DNA from: Trametes villosa
Taxonomy: Eukaryota; Basidiomycota; Agaricomycetes; Polyporales; Polyporaceae
Direction: 5' to 3'
NCBI GenBank assembly: GCA_002964805.2
Contig: PUDQ02000143.1
Location: 568,001-632,000, forward strand
Length of the DNA stretch: 64,000 nt
Each line of letters begins with the position of its first letter. Positions within the stretch are counted from its first letter, which is position 1. Positions 1-11,005 of the stretch are shown here, piece after piece. The translations under genes were made by a program, and so were the position numbers. The notes under the pieces were generated by a model. That model had not been told where the DNA came from. It did not search any database and worked only from the letters and a program-made list of their open reading frames with translations.

Positions 1-1457
1 ACCAGTGGTACCGGTCGATCGTGCGCCGGCGACGAGCAGGCCCATTATGAACTGTCAACGGGCGCGAAGGCGTCAGCGGCGTCCAACAACACATCGAAGC
101 CGCGGGGACTCGAGAGAGGAGGCGCACTGACCCCGATGATGATCATTCGCTCGTCCCCGGCGTCGATCAGCATCTGCGGCGTGTCGTCGCGCGCGACGCC
201 ACCCGCGGTGCGCGCGTCGAGTGCGCCGCCGATGATGTCGTAGATGCGCTTCGTCGCGAGCAGCCGGCGCACCGCGCTCGGGCCGGGCAGCCACGGCAGG
301 AGTACCGTCGCGGGCGTGGTCGCGGTGTCGAGGGTGTCGTAGAGGTCCTTGAGGCGCGCCACCGCGGCGCGGTCGTCCGCGAGCTCGCCGAACGCGAGGC
401 TCCGCACGGTCGTCTGGAAGATAAGCTGGATTACGCGTCAGCGGTGTTCGCGGGGCGGAGGAAGGTGCGCTAATTCGGGACGGGGCACGCACTTCGGGAA
501 TCCGTTCGAACGGGTCGAGCGTGCCGGAGAATCCCCATGTGTCGAGCGTGCGCCGGGAATCCTCCAGGATCTGGGGGAGCACTGGGCAGAGCGCGTCAGT
601 CAGTTGCGCGTTCGGCGGATATTGGGTGTTAGTAAAAGGCGGCCAGAGGCCCGGACGCTGACTCGAGGCCCTGCGCAGCGCGCATAGCAGTGTGGGCGGA
701 GCCTTCGCGTAGGGGACTCGGAGATGGCACGCGCGGAGGTCGGCTAGCTTCGGGGCCTATCACACACAGGAAGCGCATGTGACGGTGCCGAAGCTGAGGC
801 TACTGCCTCCGCGGCCGCCAGGCATACGCAACGCCGCGTAAGAGGCGAAATGAAGAAGGCGCACTCACAGCGGGCGAGACGGTCGGTTGTCTGTGTAGAG
901 ACGAGGCGCTTGTGGATGAGCGCGATGCGGCGTGCCTCCAAATCGGACGTCACGCCCGGCATCATCGGGATCTGCGAAGCGAGCGACGTCAGGCGCAGAC
1001 GAGCGTGTCGCAGGTGAGTGGCACGTACGGCTCCGGAGAGGAACCTAAACCCGGCGTTGAGGTCGAGGTCCTTGGCCTGGAAAAAATCGCGCCGGGCAGC
1101 CTCGCCCGACAGCACGATGACCGGCGTCTGTGAGACGGAGTTAGTGCTGATGCAAGACGATGCGTTGAATGGTAGTGGACGCACCCGGAAGAGACTGAAC
1201 TGGTAGATGGCTTGGCCTGCGAGCTCGAAGCCCTGGTTTATGAAATCGAAGCGGCGATGGAAAAACGGAAGTATATGGGACAGAGAAGATCCAGGCAGGT
1301 GCACGGGGGCGTCGTCAGGCTGCGTGGACGACGAGCGGGTGAGGATCGTATAGAACCACAGGGCGAGGACGACGATGGGGATGACGAGGGCCGCGCCAAC
1401 GGCGCCCCACTCTGGTACGAGACTGTAGAAGAAAGGAAGGAAACCTAGGGGGTACAT
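1..1457 (-). CDS. Cytochrome P450, 5' part only (cut by window edge)
   Basis: Haem-thiolate monooxygenase, membrane-anchored. Six exons can be spliced: 1457-1185, 1127-1029, 971-869, 581-493, 425-132 and 51 to beyond base 1. The start at 1457 gives a hydrophobic anchor at about residues 12-36, followed by a proline-containing hinge. The last visible exon reads FIMGLLVAGARSTGTTG, which fits the I-helix oxygen-activation segment. The usual acidic residue before the Thr is a Gly here, as I recall for some fungal P450 families. The haem-binding Cys region lies outside the window, so completeness cannot be judged. Substrate is unknown. The splice phases agree across all five introns visible. Family assignment is confident; the CYP subfamily is not assigned. 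Confidence 0.85.
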
Positions 1458-3909
1458 GGTTCTGGAGGGCTTCGTGATGGCTGCACATGAGCAGGGGAGC
1501 TCTGAGGGAAACCGGGCACGCTTTATAGAGAAAAGGACGGAAGGAGGGACAGGGACGGGGCCTCTGGCGATCGGGATCTTGGCTCGCAACCAGACGGCGC
1601 AAGCGAGCCGCCGGATGTGAGATCGGGAGGGGCGAGCTGGTGGAACAGCACAGAGAGAGGGAGGGGACGCGGCCGGGGGAGGGATGTGGAGAAATGCAAG
1701 GCCGTTATTCCGAAAACGCGCACGATAAACGGGGGATTCTGATTGGCATGGTTCGGAATTCAGGAGCAGACGGCGACCTTCTGGTGGCACGCCAGGCCCC
1801 GCGGACGGAGTGGGCGGTTCATCCCACCACCGAAATGACAACTCACGATAGAGGTAATCAAGCGTTCCCCGAGTCCCCGTGCCCGCCCTTCCGGTCCCTT
1901 AGCCTCTCCTCGGCCCTTGCCGATCGGCTCTGCGGATCAGGCCAGCCAATATTGAATACTCAACAACTCGCCGATCGAGATTCATAGTGTGCGTTGCTTC
2001 CGAGGCCGATGGCAGCTCGTCGAGGAGGCCGGGGAGCGCGTCGGCAGCGCTCTCAGGCTAATTCACCCGTCAATTCATGTCGGAGGCAAACTGGGCGTCT
2101 TCGACGAGGCTCGTTGCGCCAGCGCATGTCGCGATGATTCGTGGGAATAGGTTCGAGCGCTGGGAGCTGTAACACGTATTCAGCGATAGAGTTAGAGCGG
2201 TCCTTGCTGTTCTCGACTAGGCTGGCCGTTCAGGCATGCATCGTGCGATGCAGGCGGCCCTGCCGACTCCCAGGGTGAAGCTCGCGCGAACGGTCCCGCA
2301 CGGGACCGGGTGGGCGAGGATTGTCATGCGTACTGACGCGCGGCGGGCGACTCGAACACGCCGATGGGGGCCTTCTGAAACCGGGTCCGTGGTGAATGTT
2401 CCGCTCGCTGACAGCAGGCCACCTTGCACAAGCTCGCGCTGTCGCGGCCTTCACGCCGTCCGTCACCGCACGGCGCGCCTCCGGTGACGACTTGCGCGGG
2501 TCGTGAAATATATCGCGCGCGGTTCTGGCACGGGTGAGCTCCAGGTGTCGCGGGGACCCGAGAGGCAGGGCACATCGATTCTACTCACCCAAATAAGGCA
2601 GATAACGCGTGCATTCGCTCGCGAGGTGCTCGATCGCCGCATTCGACTTCCATTGGCCAATCGCCCCCGATGCCCCGCGCCACCGTCACTCCGATCGTCC
2701 GCGTTCCGTTGCTGGGGGGAAACGCCGGAGCCGCGGGCGAACGCTCAGGCTGTTGCTGGTCATCCTGGTGTGTTGCCGCTGTTTAGAACTCGCATTTCGA
2801 GGCCTCCGAGGCGGAGATGTGGCCTGGGCTAGGCATCCATAGGAGGTGGGCAACGTGTGCCACAGCACAGCGCGTGCCTGTCATGGAGAGCCCTCGCACT
2901 CGAGGCGGGGATCTCGCACGACTCGGTCACGCCACATGCCCCATGCACTCCAAAGCTAGTATGGCACACGTTTCGTTTGCCACCGCGCTGGCGGCGCGCG
3001 CAGTTTGCCTGTGGGCTGCCATCGCGTCAAGCCAACATACGACAGGGAGCGACCGAGGCAGACGCACCAATCCTCTGAAATGACAGTGCTGCGCATATTG
3101 CGGGGACTTGTCACTGGCGCAGCGGCATCTTCCCTGCGCACATCACTGCTGGGCTATTTCCTGTGCCCCGCCGAGCACAGAACGACGTGACGGTGGCGGC
3201 ATGGGCGTCGCACCCGAAGCCCGGGTGCGCCGAGATATTCGGCATGCATACTCGGTATGCCGGCCTGCGCTCGGCTCACCGCACCACATCTCACCAAGCG
3301 TATCACGCTGCAGCTCCGAGGGAGCCTACCCTCTCTCCGGGAAAGGGGCCAGCTCCAAGGGCGTAATTTTACGTTCTGGAGCGGAAGCACGCCCTGCCGA
3401 GCAGAGAGGGTACCCTCGGAGTCGGGGCCGCCTGCCCAGGAACGGGGCGCGCGGACGGAGTCCTCGCCTCGCTTCGAGAGCACTCGGCGCGTCGAGAAGC
3501 CTGCGCCGAAGGTTGAACGTTGAGAGTTCTCGGGAGCGCGACGCCACAACAATGCACGGTAGCTCCTTCCAGCCTGGCGGAACGAGCGAGGGCGGCGGAG
3601 GCGGAGGCGGCGGCGGCGTGCGCTACGTATGCCAAACGCCGCGCCCCGCTCCTCCGCCTCGGCAATTTGAGATGCGAGCGGGTAGGCCGCGTTCGACGGC
3701 CACCTCAGGATGATGAATCTTCCCCGCGCTATTGTTCGGGCGCGGAATGCGTTGGGTCGCCGAGGGCGTTGCTTCGGAAGCTCTCGGGTTTCCGCGCAGA
3801 CAGCCCAGGGCTCGTCGGCGAAGATACGGGTCTGCAATTACATTCGCAACGGGATTAGATCGTCGACGCGGAAGTACAGGGACGGCATGGTCGCGGCCAG
3901 GGCTCAGGC
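1458..3909. other. Intergenic region, no gene recognised
   Basis: About 2.45 kb between the P450 start and the 3' end of the PAQR gene. It is GC-rich, with several long frames on both strands. None has a recognisable domain, introns with coherent phase, or amino-acid use like the neighbouring genes. A short GGCGGA-type microsatellite lies at about 3591-3618. The left part should hold the P450 promoter. Confidence 0.5.
3591..3618. repeat. GGC/GGA microsatellite
   Basis: A run of GGCGGA and GGC units of about 28 nt in otherwise non-repetitive intergenic DNA. Seen directly. Confidence 0.8.
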
Positions 3910-6338
3910 TCAGCGCGCGGGGCACCCGGCGACCCGGCGGTGCCAGTGGTCGAACGCGGTGAGCACGCCGGCGTAGTGCGCGAGCGCCGCCGCGACGACG
4001 AAGAAATGGAAGATCTGGTGCGATGCGAGGAAGTAGTCGAATGTGCCGGGCGAGAGCCGCTCCGGGATGCGGTTCGCGCTGCACAAGGCACCCGAGGGGA
4101 TCGCCGCGTGGTAGGTTTGGTCCGCGGAGGATGGAGGGATCGCGGGAGGGCGAGACGGGGCCGCATGGGGCGTGGGCGGCGCGGAGACGTGCCACGGGGT
4201 GCGGACGGAAGGTGGGGGTCCAGGACGTGCCGAGGGGCAGGTGGGCGGCTGGGGTGAGCTGCGGGACGAGAGCGGGATGAATGGGGGCACGCACTAGAGC
4301 AGGGCGCCGACGATGTACATCGCGCCGGAGGCCAGCAGCCAGCCGAAGCCCATCTCGTAACACAGCGTGTGGAAGCCGTGCGTGACGAGGCCGTGTAGTG
4401 TGGGTATGACCCCGCTGAGGCCCAATAGGATGAACACCTTCGTCCGGGCACCCCGGTGAGTCGGCTTGCGGTATTCAGGGTTGAGCACGATATACGCTGC
4501 GCCTACGAAACCCCGTCGACGGGAGGGAGAAGTGCGGTGTCAGCATAAAGTCACAACCACGCGTGTGATATTGGAAGTTAGGGTTGTGCGTGGTTTCATC
4601 ATGTTTGTGATGCAGCAGGCCTATCAGGTTTGGGATAATCAGGGGTGCTGAACTTACCGAAGCCTGCTACGGTGATGCCGCCCAAGTAAAACGCCTGGTA
4701 ATGCGGGTCGCAGAAGAATCCGTAGTATATGCACGGGAAGAACGACCCAACGGTCAAGACTACGGAAGCAAATTCATGAGATAGAGCTGGAACAAAGGGG
4801 ATAACAAACGAGTGGCGTTGTTTCATGGGACGCACCGACAATCCCCGCATAGTCTAGAGCGTTGCACCGGCCGGCCACCTACGATCCCCAATTCAGCTGC
4901 ACCGCAACTTCGCAGAAGCGAGCGCCGCGACCCACCGGTTCTGAATGCGCGCTGAACGTGTGGTAAAATGCGCTGGAGAAGAGGCAGAAGATGGCGGCGC
5001 CGAGGAAGATCACGAACACCGCCAGGTCCGCCCATGTGGTCGAGGCGTAGTGCGCGAAGTACACGCTCGGGAAGCTAACCAAGAACGCTACGAAGAGCAC
5101 CGCGCCCGCGAGATGGCTGTGAATGTTGACTGGCAGCCGTCGTCAGAAGATGCGCGTGTGGCTGATGTGCTCGGTTGTGCACTTACCGGTCTCGTTGTGC
5201 AAGTCTGAAAATTGTCAAACTCTATCAGCGAACCTGGCCGTCTCGGGCACCGCTACACAGCCTGCATGGTGTGGTAGAGTACGTACAGCCAAAAACAGAC
5301 GCGGCGCATGCACGCCAGGACCCCGTTGCTCTGTGATGACGCCAGAAGAACTTGGGTTAGCACTAGCTTGCCTCGTGGGACGGAGACGCGTGGTGAAGAT
5401 ATCAAGAAGAGTGCCCTCGTACCGCAGCTGTCTGGTCGCAGGAGAGCGAGTATATGAAAAAAAGTGTGTTATGAAAATTTACTGCAAGTCACTTTCCACG
5501 GATGCGAATATATTTCACAGCTTGCTATCAATGATTTCCATGAATATACACGTATGAGTGTATAGGTTGCCGAACGTTTCACAACGTGATCACCGCCTGA
5601 ACCGTGGCCGAGACGGAGTCTCTTTATGAACGCCGGTCGCGAAGCGGCCATGGCCCGCAAGGAACGGCATGCGTCCTCATGGATCATTGTGATGTTGCGA
5701 GTGCCAACGGACGGTATATGCTACCCTGGCGGCGCGCCCACATTGGTAGCGATGGGCGGCCTCGGGGTGCACTGACATCGCCTTCGGAACCGCAACATGA
5801 GGTGGTTGCAAGGTGGCTAATACAGGATGTGCAGCTCCCTCGTGCAACTGTTCCGCCGTCGCATGTCACGAAACCGCATATACTTGCCTGTTCCGACACG
5901 GCCATGTGTCCATCAGCGGCGTACATATTGCCGCACGCGTATATGCATGCCACCTCGTCAGGCATGCAGCTGCGGGTACGCAACAACATGCACGACGAGG
6001 TGCCCTCATATGTAATCGGTTGCTACCCCAGAGACTTTGAAGGACACGCACCCTCTGTACCCCGTCAGGATATATTCGTTGTCTCTCTGCCACTCGGGTA
6101 TCTCTAGCCAAGTCAGCGTCTTGCTCCGCGCGTTTCCGCGTGTAGCATCCTTCGAGGATGTGGGTATGGGTCCATTCGGGTCCTTGACGTCGTTCGCCTG
6201 TAAAATGTATTTAGAACTAAGAGCATACAGTGTACCTCGGACTCCGCGACGCGTGTATACTGCGGAGTCCCGAGGCGCAACGCGACTTACAGGATCTCCT
6301 TGACGCGTCTTTCGTTCGCGAAGAGGTTTCTCGTGCAT
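3910..6338 (-). CDS. PAQR / hemolysin-III-like seven-helix membrane protein (Izh family)
   Basis: Nine exons splice to 323 aa: 6338-6291, 6197-6052, 5330-5287, 5204-5187, 5129-4936, 4878-4836, 4759-4658, 4502-4295, 4078-3910. Exon 2 ends in the family motif DNEYILTGYR. Exons 3-5 give SWRACAASVFGYLHNET joined to VNIHSHLAGAV. The core has LFSSAFYHTFSAHS, then LDYAGIVVLTVGSFFPCIYYG, and ends near SHQIFHFFVVAAA. These supply the conserved Ser/His/Asp set that in this family binds zinc (S-x3-H, an Asp in LDYAG, and HxxxH in the last helix). Family members act in membrane or lipid signalling and in sterol and zinc homeostasis. Odd points: exon 4 is only 18 nt (LHNET), and intron 2 is about 720 nt while the others are mostly under 400 nt. 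The start at 6338 was chosen because the phase-0 first intron joins it cleanly to exon 2. Confidence 0.9.
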
Positions 6339-7156
6339 TTCTACACGTCTAGGGTGGTGGTGGTATGGAGGAAAGGGCGTAGCATGTGGCGGATCGACGC
6401 GTTCCCCATCGTGGCGGCAGCAGTTTCCTGGGGACACACAAGCGCCCATATCGCTTGGGGGAATCACATGCATCTCGCAGCCATGTCGTCATGGGCGCTT
6501 GCTACTTCGTCGATCGAGGCGTTTGTGCTCTGCGACACGGCGACGTTGTAAACAGTTTCGCAACTGTGAAAGTCACTGTTAACAACAAGTTCACACTGGT
6601 AATGCTTCTGATTATGCGTGTCATTCGATAGCAGGTCGACTAGGCGCGATACACATCTACATGGAGTCCACAGCTATAGGATGCGTATGCTATACGAGCA
6701 TGATGCGGGGACAAAGCGAGGAGCGTATGACATGACACAGCCATCGTTCGTGAGGGGTGAGTCGCGGAACAGAGATCAGGGGGTAGATGGGCACGGGACG
6801 GGGTAGGGTGGGGCGAGACGAGATCGGGGCCAGTAAATAGTGGTTGGGAGCACGAAGACGGAACCGTGAGGACGAGACAGGAACAAATGCTGTATGCACA
6901 TGAAGATGAAAGGTGGGAGATGATTGCGTGGTATGATATGCCGTGAGATGCGGGGTGGATATAATGATACAAACGCGCTTAGGCGTTGGGGCATTGAGGT
7001 CCTTGAGACCGGATTGTGGAGGTAGCGGTTGTCGCGTGCGATTGTGGTGATGAGCCTTGCGAGTGCGAGGGTAGCCGACGAGGCGGAAACGTGAGGTGAC
7101 GACAGTTGATGAGATGATGCATGTTGCACCAGAGAGCGCAGGGAGGATGTAGATGC
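6339..7156. other. Intergenic: PAQR upstream region and 3' flank of the KEN-box gene
   Basis: Both flanking genes are on the minus strand. The stretch should hold the PAQR promoter and the 3' UTR of the gene at 7157-8001. No convincing coding frame or RNA gene was seen. Confidence 0.5.
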
Positions 7157-8001
7157 TTAGAACGCAGCGTCGGAGAAGCGGTCCACACTGGATCCGCGAG
7201 TGGATGCGAGGCGCTTGGCCGCCGGAGATGGGGACGTGAAGGTGAACGCCGAATAGATGCGTTTGCGCTCGGGCGTAGAGAAAACGCTGGCGGCGGATGC
7301 TGGTGGCACGGGGGAAGACGCGCGCTTGGGCTCAGCAGCGGGAGGGGTAGCCGCACGCTCGGTCTTCGGGGGAGCCTACAGATCGACTGGTAAGCCACGT
7401 TGTGTGGCCAAAATATTCTACTACGCACCTCAACGCAGGTCTCCGTGGTAGGCTCTGCCTTCTCGCTAGCCACAGCGCCCTCCTTCACGGGAGCCACGTC
7501 GTACGCCTCCGAGATGTCGGCCAAAGGGAGGACGGTCAACTCCTTGCACTTGGAATCGATGACCGCCTGGTCGGCCGCATCGTTTTCTTCTGCCACACGG
7601 GGGAGGGAAGGCTCGCGATGAGGGCGAGTCGAGACAGCGCGCTTCGACGCCGTGCGCTTGGTCTTCTTCTCCGCGGCACGTGCCTTGGCCGCTGGCTTCT
7701 TGGTCGCCTTCTCGGCCAAAGGCCTCTGACGCTTCGTGGGCGAGGCAGTCGACGCCTGCGCCTTGACGCTGAGGGCCGTCTTGCGCTTCTTGCCCGTAGG
7801 CTCGTCCGCGCTCGCGCGCGTACCGGTCAAAGGGTTGATGTTCTCCTTATCCGGAGCGTAGACCAGCTGGGGGCCGGGCGGGGGTGCGAGGACATACGTA
7901 GCGGAGGAGCCATTCTGGCTCTCCTTCCTCTCCATGGCCGGGGTGCTGACGACCTCCGGCTCGTCCTTGAACACGGTGAAGCTGCGCGTAACGGGAGCCA
8001 T
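7157..8001 (-). CDS. Basic, disordered nuclear-type protein with a KEN box
   Basis: Two exons, 8001-7429 and 7375-7157, joined by a 53-nt phase-0 intron, give 263 aa. No enzymatic domain is recognised. The sequence is rich in Lys, Ala and Ser/Thr-Pro. Bipartite basic clusters (GKKRKTALS, KRQRPLAEKATKK, EKKTKRTASKR) look like nuclear localisation signals. Residues 52-54 are KEN in the context DKENINP, which matches the APC/C degron with a downstream Pro. The C-terminus carries FSTPERKRIYSAFTFTSP, a TP-containing segment. A cell-cycle-regulated chromatin or spindle factor is an inference. The acceptor at 7376 was preferred over one 11 nt earlier because the resulting tail is protein-like and ends at a normal stop; the other frame is Arg/Pro-rich and runs on for another 180 nt. 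Confidence 0.7.
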
Positions 8002-8932
8002 GGATATCGTGAGACGTGTGGTTTAAATGGGTTGAGGTGGCGAGTGGTAGCGCGGTAGACGTCAACGAACGACCGGGAGAGCTGAGCACTAGCGAGGGGA
8101 AGATGCACCGAGGTGAGCTGCGCCCAAGAAGCGGTGACGAGAGGTATCTCGAGGAGGTCGTCGTCGACGTCGAAGAGTGAAGATGAACATGCCTCGCGTA
8201 GCGGGCTTTTGGCCAGACCGGATTCGAACTCCGCTATTTCCATCTAGACGCCCAACAAACGCCTCCTGCTCGCCCCGAGGGGAGGACAAAGGAAAGTATT
8301 TCAGGAAATGTCATGGCCGTGATCTCATTGAGAGTGACATAGGGGTGCGTCAAAGTAGTATCTTTGGCCACCAATCTCTGTAAAACTGAGTGGGAGCCAT
8401 GCGCGACCCAGGCTGTCAAGTCCGTGGTGGACGCCACTCGCATTCAGGGCGGCTGCCAATCCCATGGCGGATATCGTAGTAATACTGCAGACTATATGGA
8501 GATATCTGGGTGCGCTATTGGGGCCACTAATGGCCCTCAGTGGCAGTAGATTATCTAAAGCGTGCCATCCGGGAAGCTCGATCATCATCTGCACGGAATA
8601 CTTACTGTGAGATATGTCTCCTATTCGTACGTACATTCTACAGCTGTGTATACGGGATTAAATCTCAGACATACAATATATTGTGAGCATTCACCATCTT
8701 CTATCAACGCATGCCGCCGAACGCAGGAGATTTGCTCGTCGAGGCACCGCGCGAACCTCAGCACCTTCCTTTCTGGGACCGAGGTGCAAATGGGCGTCTA
8801 AAACGACTTCCACGGCGCGACGACGCGAGGCGCAACTTGTCGTCCGCCACCACCACCACCCCCTCACGCCCCTCTGCTGCACCTCGCCTTCGCCTTTCTT
8901 CTTTCTCTGTTTTACGCGTTTTCAACACCAAG
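8002..8932. other. Divergent intergenic region
   Basis: Lies between the starts of the minus-strand KEN-box gene and the plus-strand Aly/REF gene, so it should hold two divergent promoters. A T-loop-like string near 8217 was examined and rejected as a tRNA. No other feature was found. Confidence 0.5.
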
Positions 8933-10356
8933 ATGGCGCCCTCAAACATCAACAGAGCTCAGAAGCCCTACAGCGTCGGTCACTGCCTCCTCGAGAAACC
9001 CGCAGTCGTCCTGACGCCACCGACAGCGGCCTGCCCCGCGCTCCCGTGCCAGCCCGGAGGGCCAGTGGTTGCATGACAAGGCTCCCGGAGCGCAGCGAAC
9101 GGCACCCGCGACCGCGACCAGTCGTCCTGCTGGTGGAATCACTAACACAAGGATCATTGTCTCGAACTTGCACTATGAAGTCACGCCCAAAGACTTGACG
9201 GTACGTGTCATACTTTGCGGACTCTGTCCTCAACGTGTTGGTATGCCCTGGCAGCAAGTTGGTTTGCAGGGCCACCCTTTTCTCGGCGTGGCATAGCCGT
9301 TCGACCTTGGGCGTTGGTGTACTCCGCCCGTAGATCCGCGGGCATTGACGTGGAAGCCGTCCAAAAAGGAAAGCCTCCCAGATAAGGGTTGTCGCCTGAA
9401 GCGTTTGGCCTGCTCGAAACGCGTTACTTTGAAGTGTCTACCGCCTTCCTTCACCTACACAGAACATGGTGGCAGGGGACGGTTGTACGCCCGTGGCGCC
9501 TCTGAGCAACATAACCTCACCTCGTGTCGTGAAAATGCATCGCATATATGCCTTTGATCCGCATGTGTCACTCATGCCCTCCTTACGTTTCAATATCTCG
9601 ACCCAGTACTGGAACACACGCTAACATCTTGCACAGCAAATCTTTGGTCAAATTGGCACGCTTGTCCGTGAACCACTAATCAGGGTACGAAGCTCCGCAT
9701 GCACCGAATCCGGCTGAGAAACGAGAAACCAATCCGACTTCTTTCCGCTTCGCTTTCACCTCGCGCGCTCAGTACGACCGCAGCGGACGGTCCACAGGCG
9801 TCGCCGTCGTCACCTTTGAAACGCCCGCCGAGGCAACAAGGGCAAAGAAGCAGTTTGACGGCATACTCGCAAAAAGTAAGCACGCACGCTCCTTGGGGAA
9901 CCGTGTCTTTGCAGGTGCTAATGACATTCACTGTTAGACCAACCCATGGAGATTGCGTACGACACTGCGCCTCCTCCGTCTGCCAAGGGGGCACGTCGGA
10001 TTGCAAGTGCACCTTCGCTCCTCAATCGCATTGAGAAGCCGCCGCTTTTGGACCGCCTGAGCCGCGACGACACGAAGCATGAGCGGAATCCCAGATCGTA
10101 CGTGTTAAGGATCAGAGAAAAGGCGCACATCAGCTTATACCCCTGTAGGGAGGGAGGTGTTGGTCCCGTTCGTACCAAGGCCCGCGGTGGCGCCGCAGCG
10201 CCCCGTACCGGTGCACGGAAGGGGCCGGCGAAGCCGAAGACCGCGGAGGAGCTGGACAAGGAGTTGGAGGCGTTCATGCACGACGACATCACTCCCCAGT
10301 CGCTGGCGGCAAAGTCTGTGCCCGCTGCAGACGGGGGCGACGTGGAGATGGCCTGA
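8933..10356 (+). CDS. Aly/REF-type mRNA export adaptor (RRM protein)
   Basis: Six exons give 244 aa: 8933-8974, 9027-9200, 9637-9684, 9773-9875, 9938-10097, 10149-10356. The protein couples transcription and splicing to nuclear export by linking mRNA to the Sub2/UAP56 helicase and the Mex67 receptor. The central RRM begins with RNP2-like IIVSNLHYEVT and continues through IFGQIGTL and GVAVVTFETPAEA. Arg/Gly/Pro-rich flanks lie on both sides. The C-terminus has the UAP56-binding-type motif AEELDKELEAFMHDD, then a short acidic tail. The first intron uses a weak gtcggt donor, so the N-terminal exon is the least certain part. Intron 2 is long (436 nt). Confidence 0.88.
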
Positions 10357-11005
10357 TTGTTCCATGTATGCTTGCTTTCGGACTTGACTGTTTCTGTATA
10401 TTGTACGTCTTGACCACGCTCTCTATTCAGCCTCCTAAACTGCTTACTCTAGTGTAGGCTACGCCAGTTGTGTAACCGCAAGCATCATCATATGCGTTCA
10501 CGACTCTCACTGTTCCCACTTTGCCAACCGGTGGCATATGTGCGCAGTTGTACATCCTGTCTGTCGGAGACAAACCGACCCCTCGGACAGGTCTCAGCGC
10601 CACCGTCTCGCAGGCTCGCATGATCACCGACGAACAGGCACACTTACTCAGAGGATAGAACCCCTACCTCGGACCACTGGCCTTCGTTCGTAGTTACTCA
10701 TTCGAAGCCAGCCTGGCAGGCGGAGGACCGCTCCTCGTCATGTGCGCTCGAAAAACTCCGAGGTTGTACCTGCTGATAGCGCTTCCGATCGTCCACGGCG
10801 CCCGCAAGTCCGTCAGCGGCGCAATAACAGCGCGCGCAATTTTGGGCGCGTCGTCTTCGGTCGTTCTCGAGGACGGCATTGATCAAGTGCTCCAGATGAC
10901 ACTCGCGTACCACCTGGCTTCGTCGTGATGGGCGAGTTCTCCGGGGTATATAACGCGCTGGGGGCGCGCCTTGCTGAGCACGCTCACGGCCTTCCTCTGG
11001 ACGAC
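10357..11005. other. Intergenic, promoter of the carboxylesterase
   Basis: About 650 nt between the Aly/REF stop and the esterase start. Apart from the TATA box near 10947, nothing was recognised. Confidence 0.55.
10946..10953 (+). promoter_or_regulatory. TATA box of the carboxylesterase gene
   Basis: GTATATAA about 55 nt upstream of the chosen ATG at 11006. This favours that start over an in-frame ATG at 10928, which lies upstream of or inside the core promoter. Confidence 0.6.

Noticed and set aside
3108..4363. Long overlapping frames on both strands (over 200 codons)
   Set aside because: Arg/Pro/Ala-rich products typical of GC-rich shadow frames; no domain. The right part overlaps real exons of the PAQR gene.
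6979..7376. Alternative 3' reading frame for the KEN-box gene ending at 6979
   Set aside because: It requires an acceptor 11 nt upstream and yields a Pro/Arg/Ser-rich tail; the chosen frame is more protein-like and ends at 7157.
8200..8290. tRNA-like GTTCGAATCC string on the minus strand
   Set aside because: The T-stem around it does not pair (only a CGGA/TCCG palindrome), and no acceptor or D arm could be built.
10925..11005. Upstream in-frame ATG codons for the carboxylesterase
   Set aside because: They lie at or before the TATA box and would bury the signal peptide.
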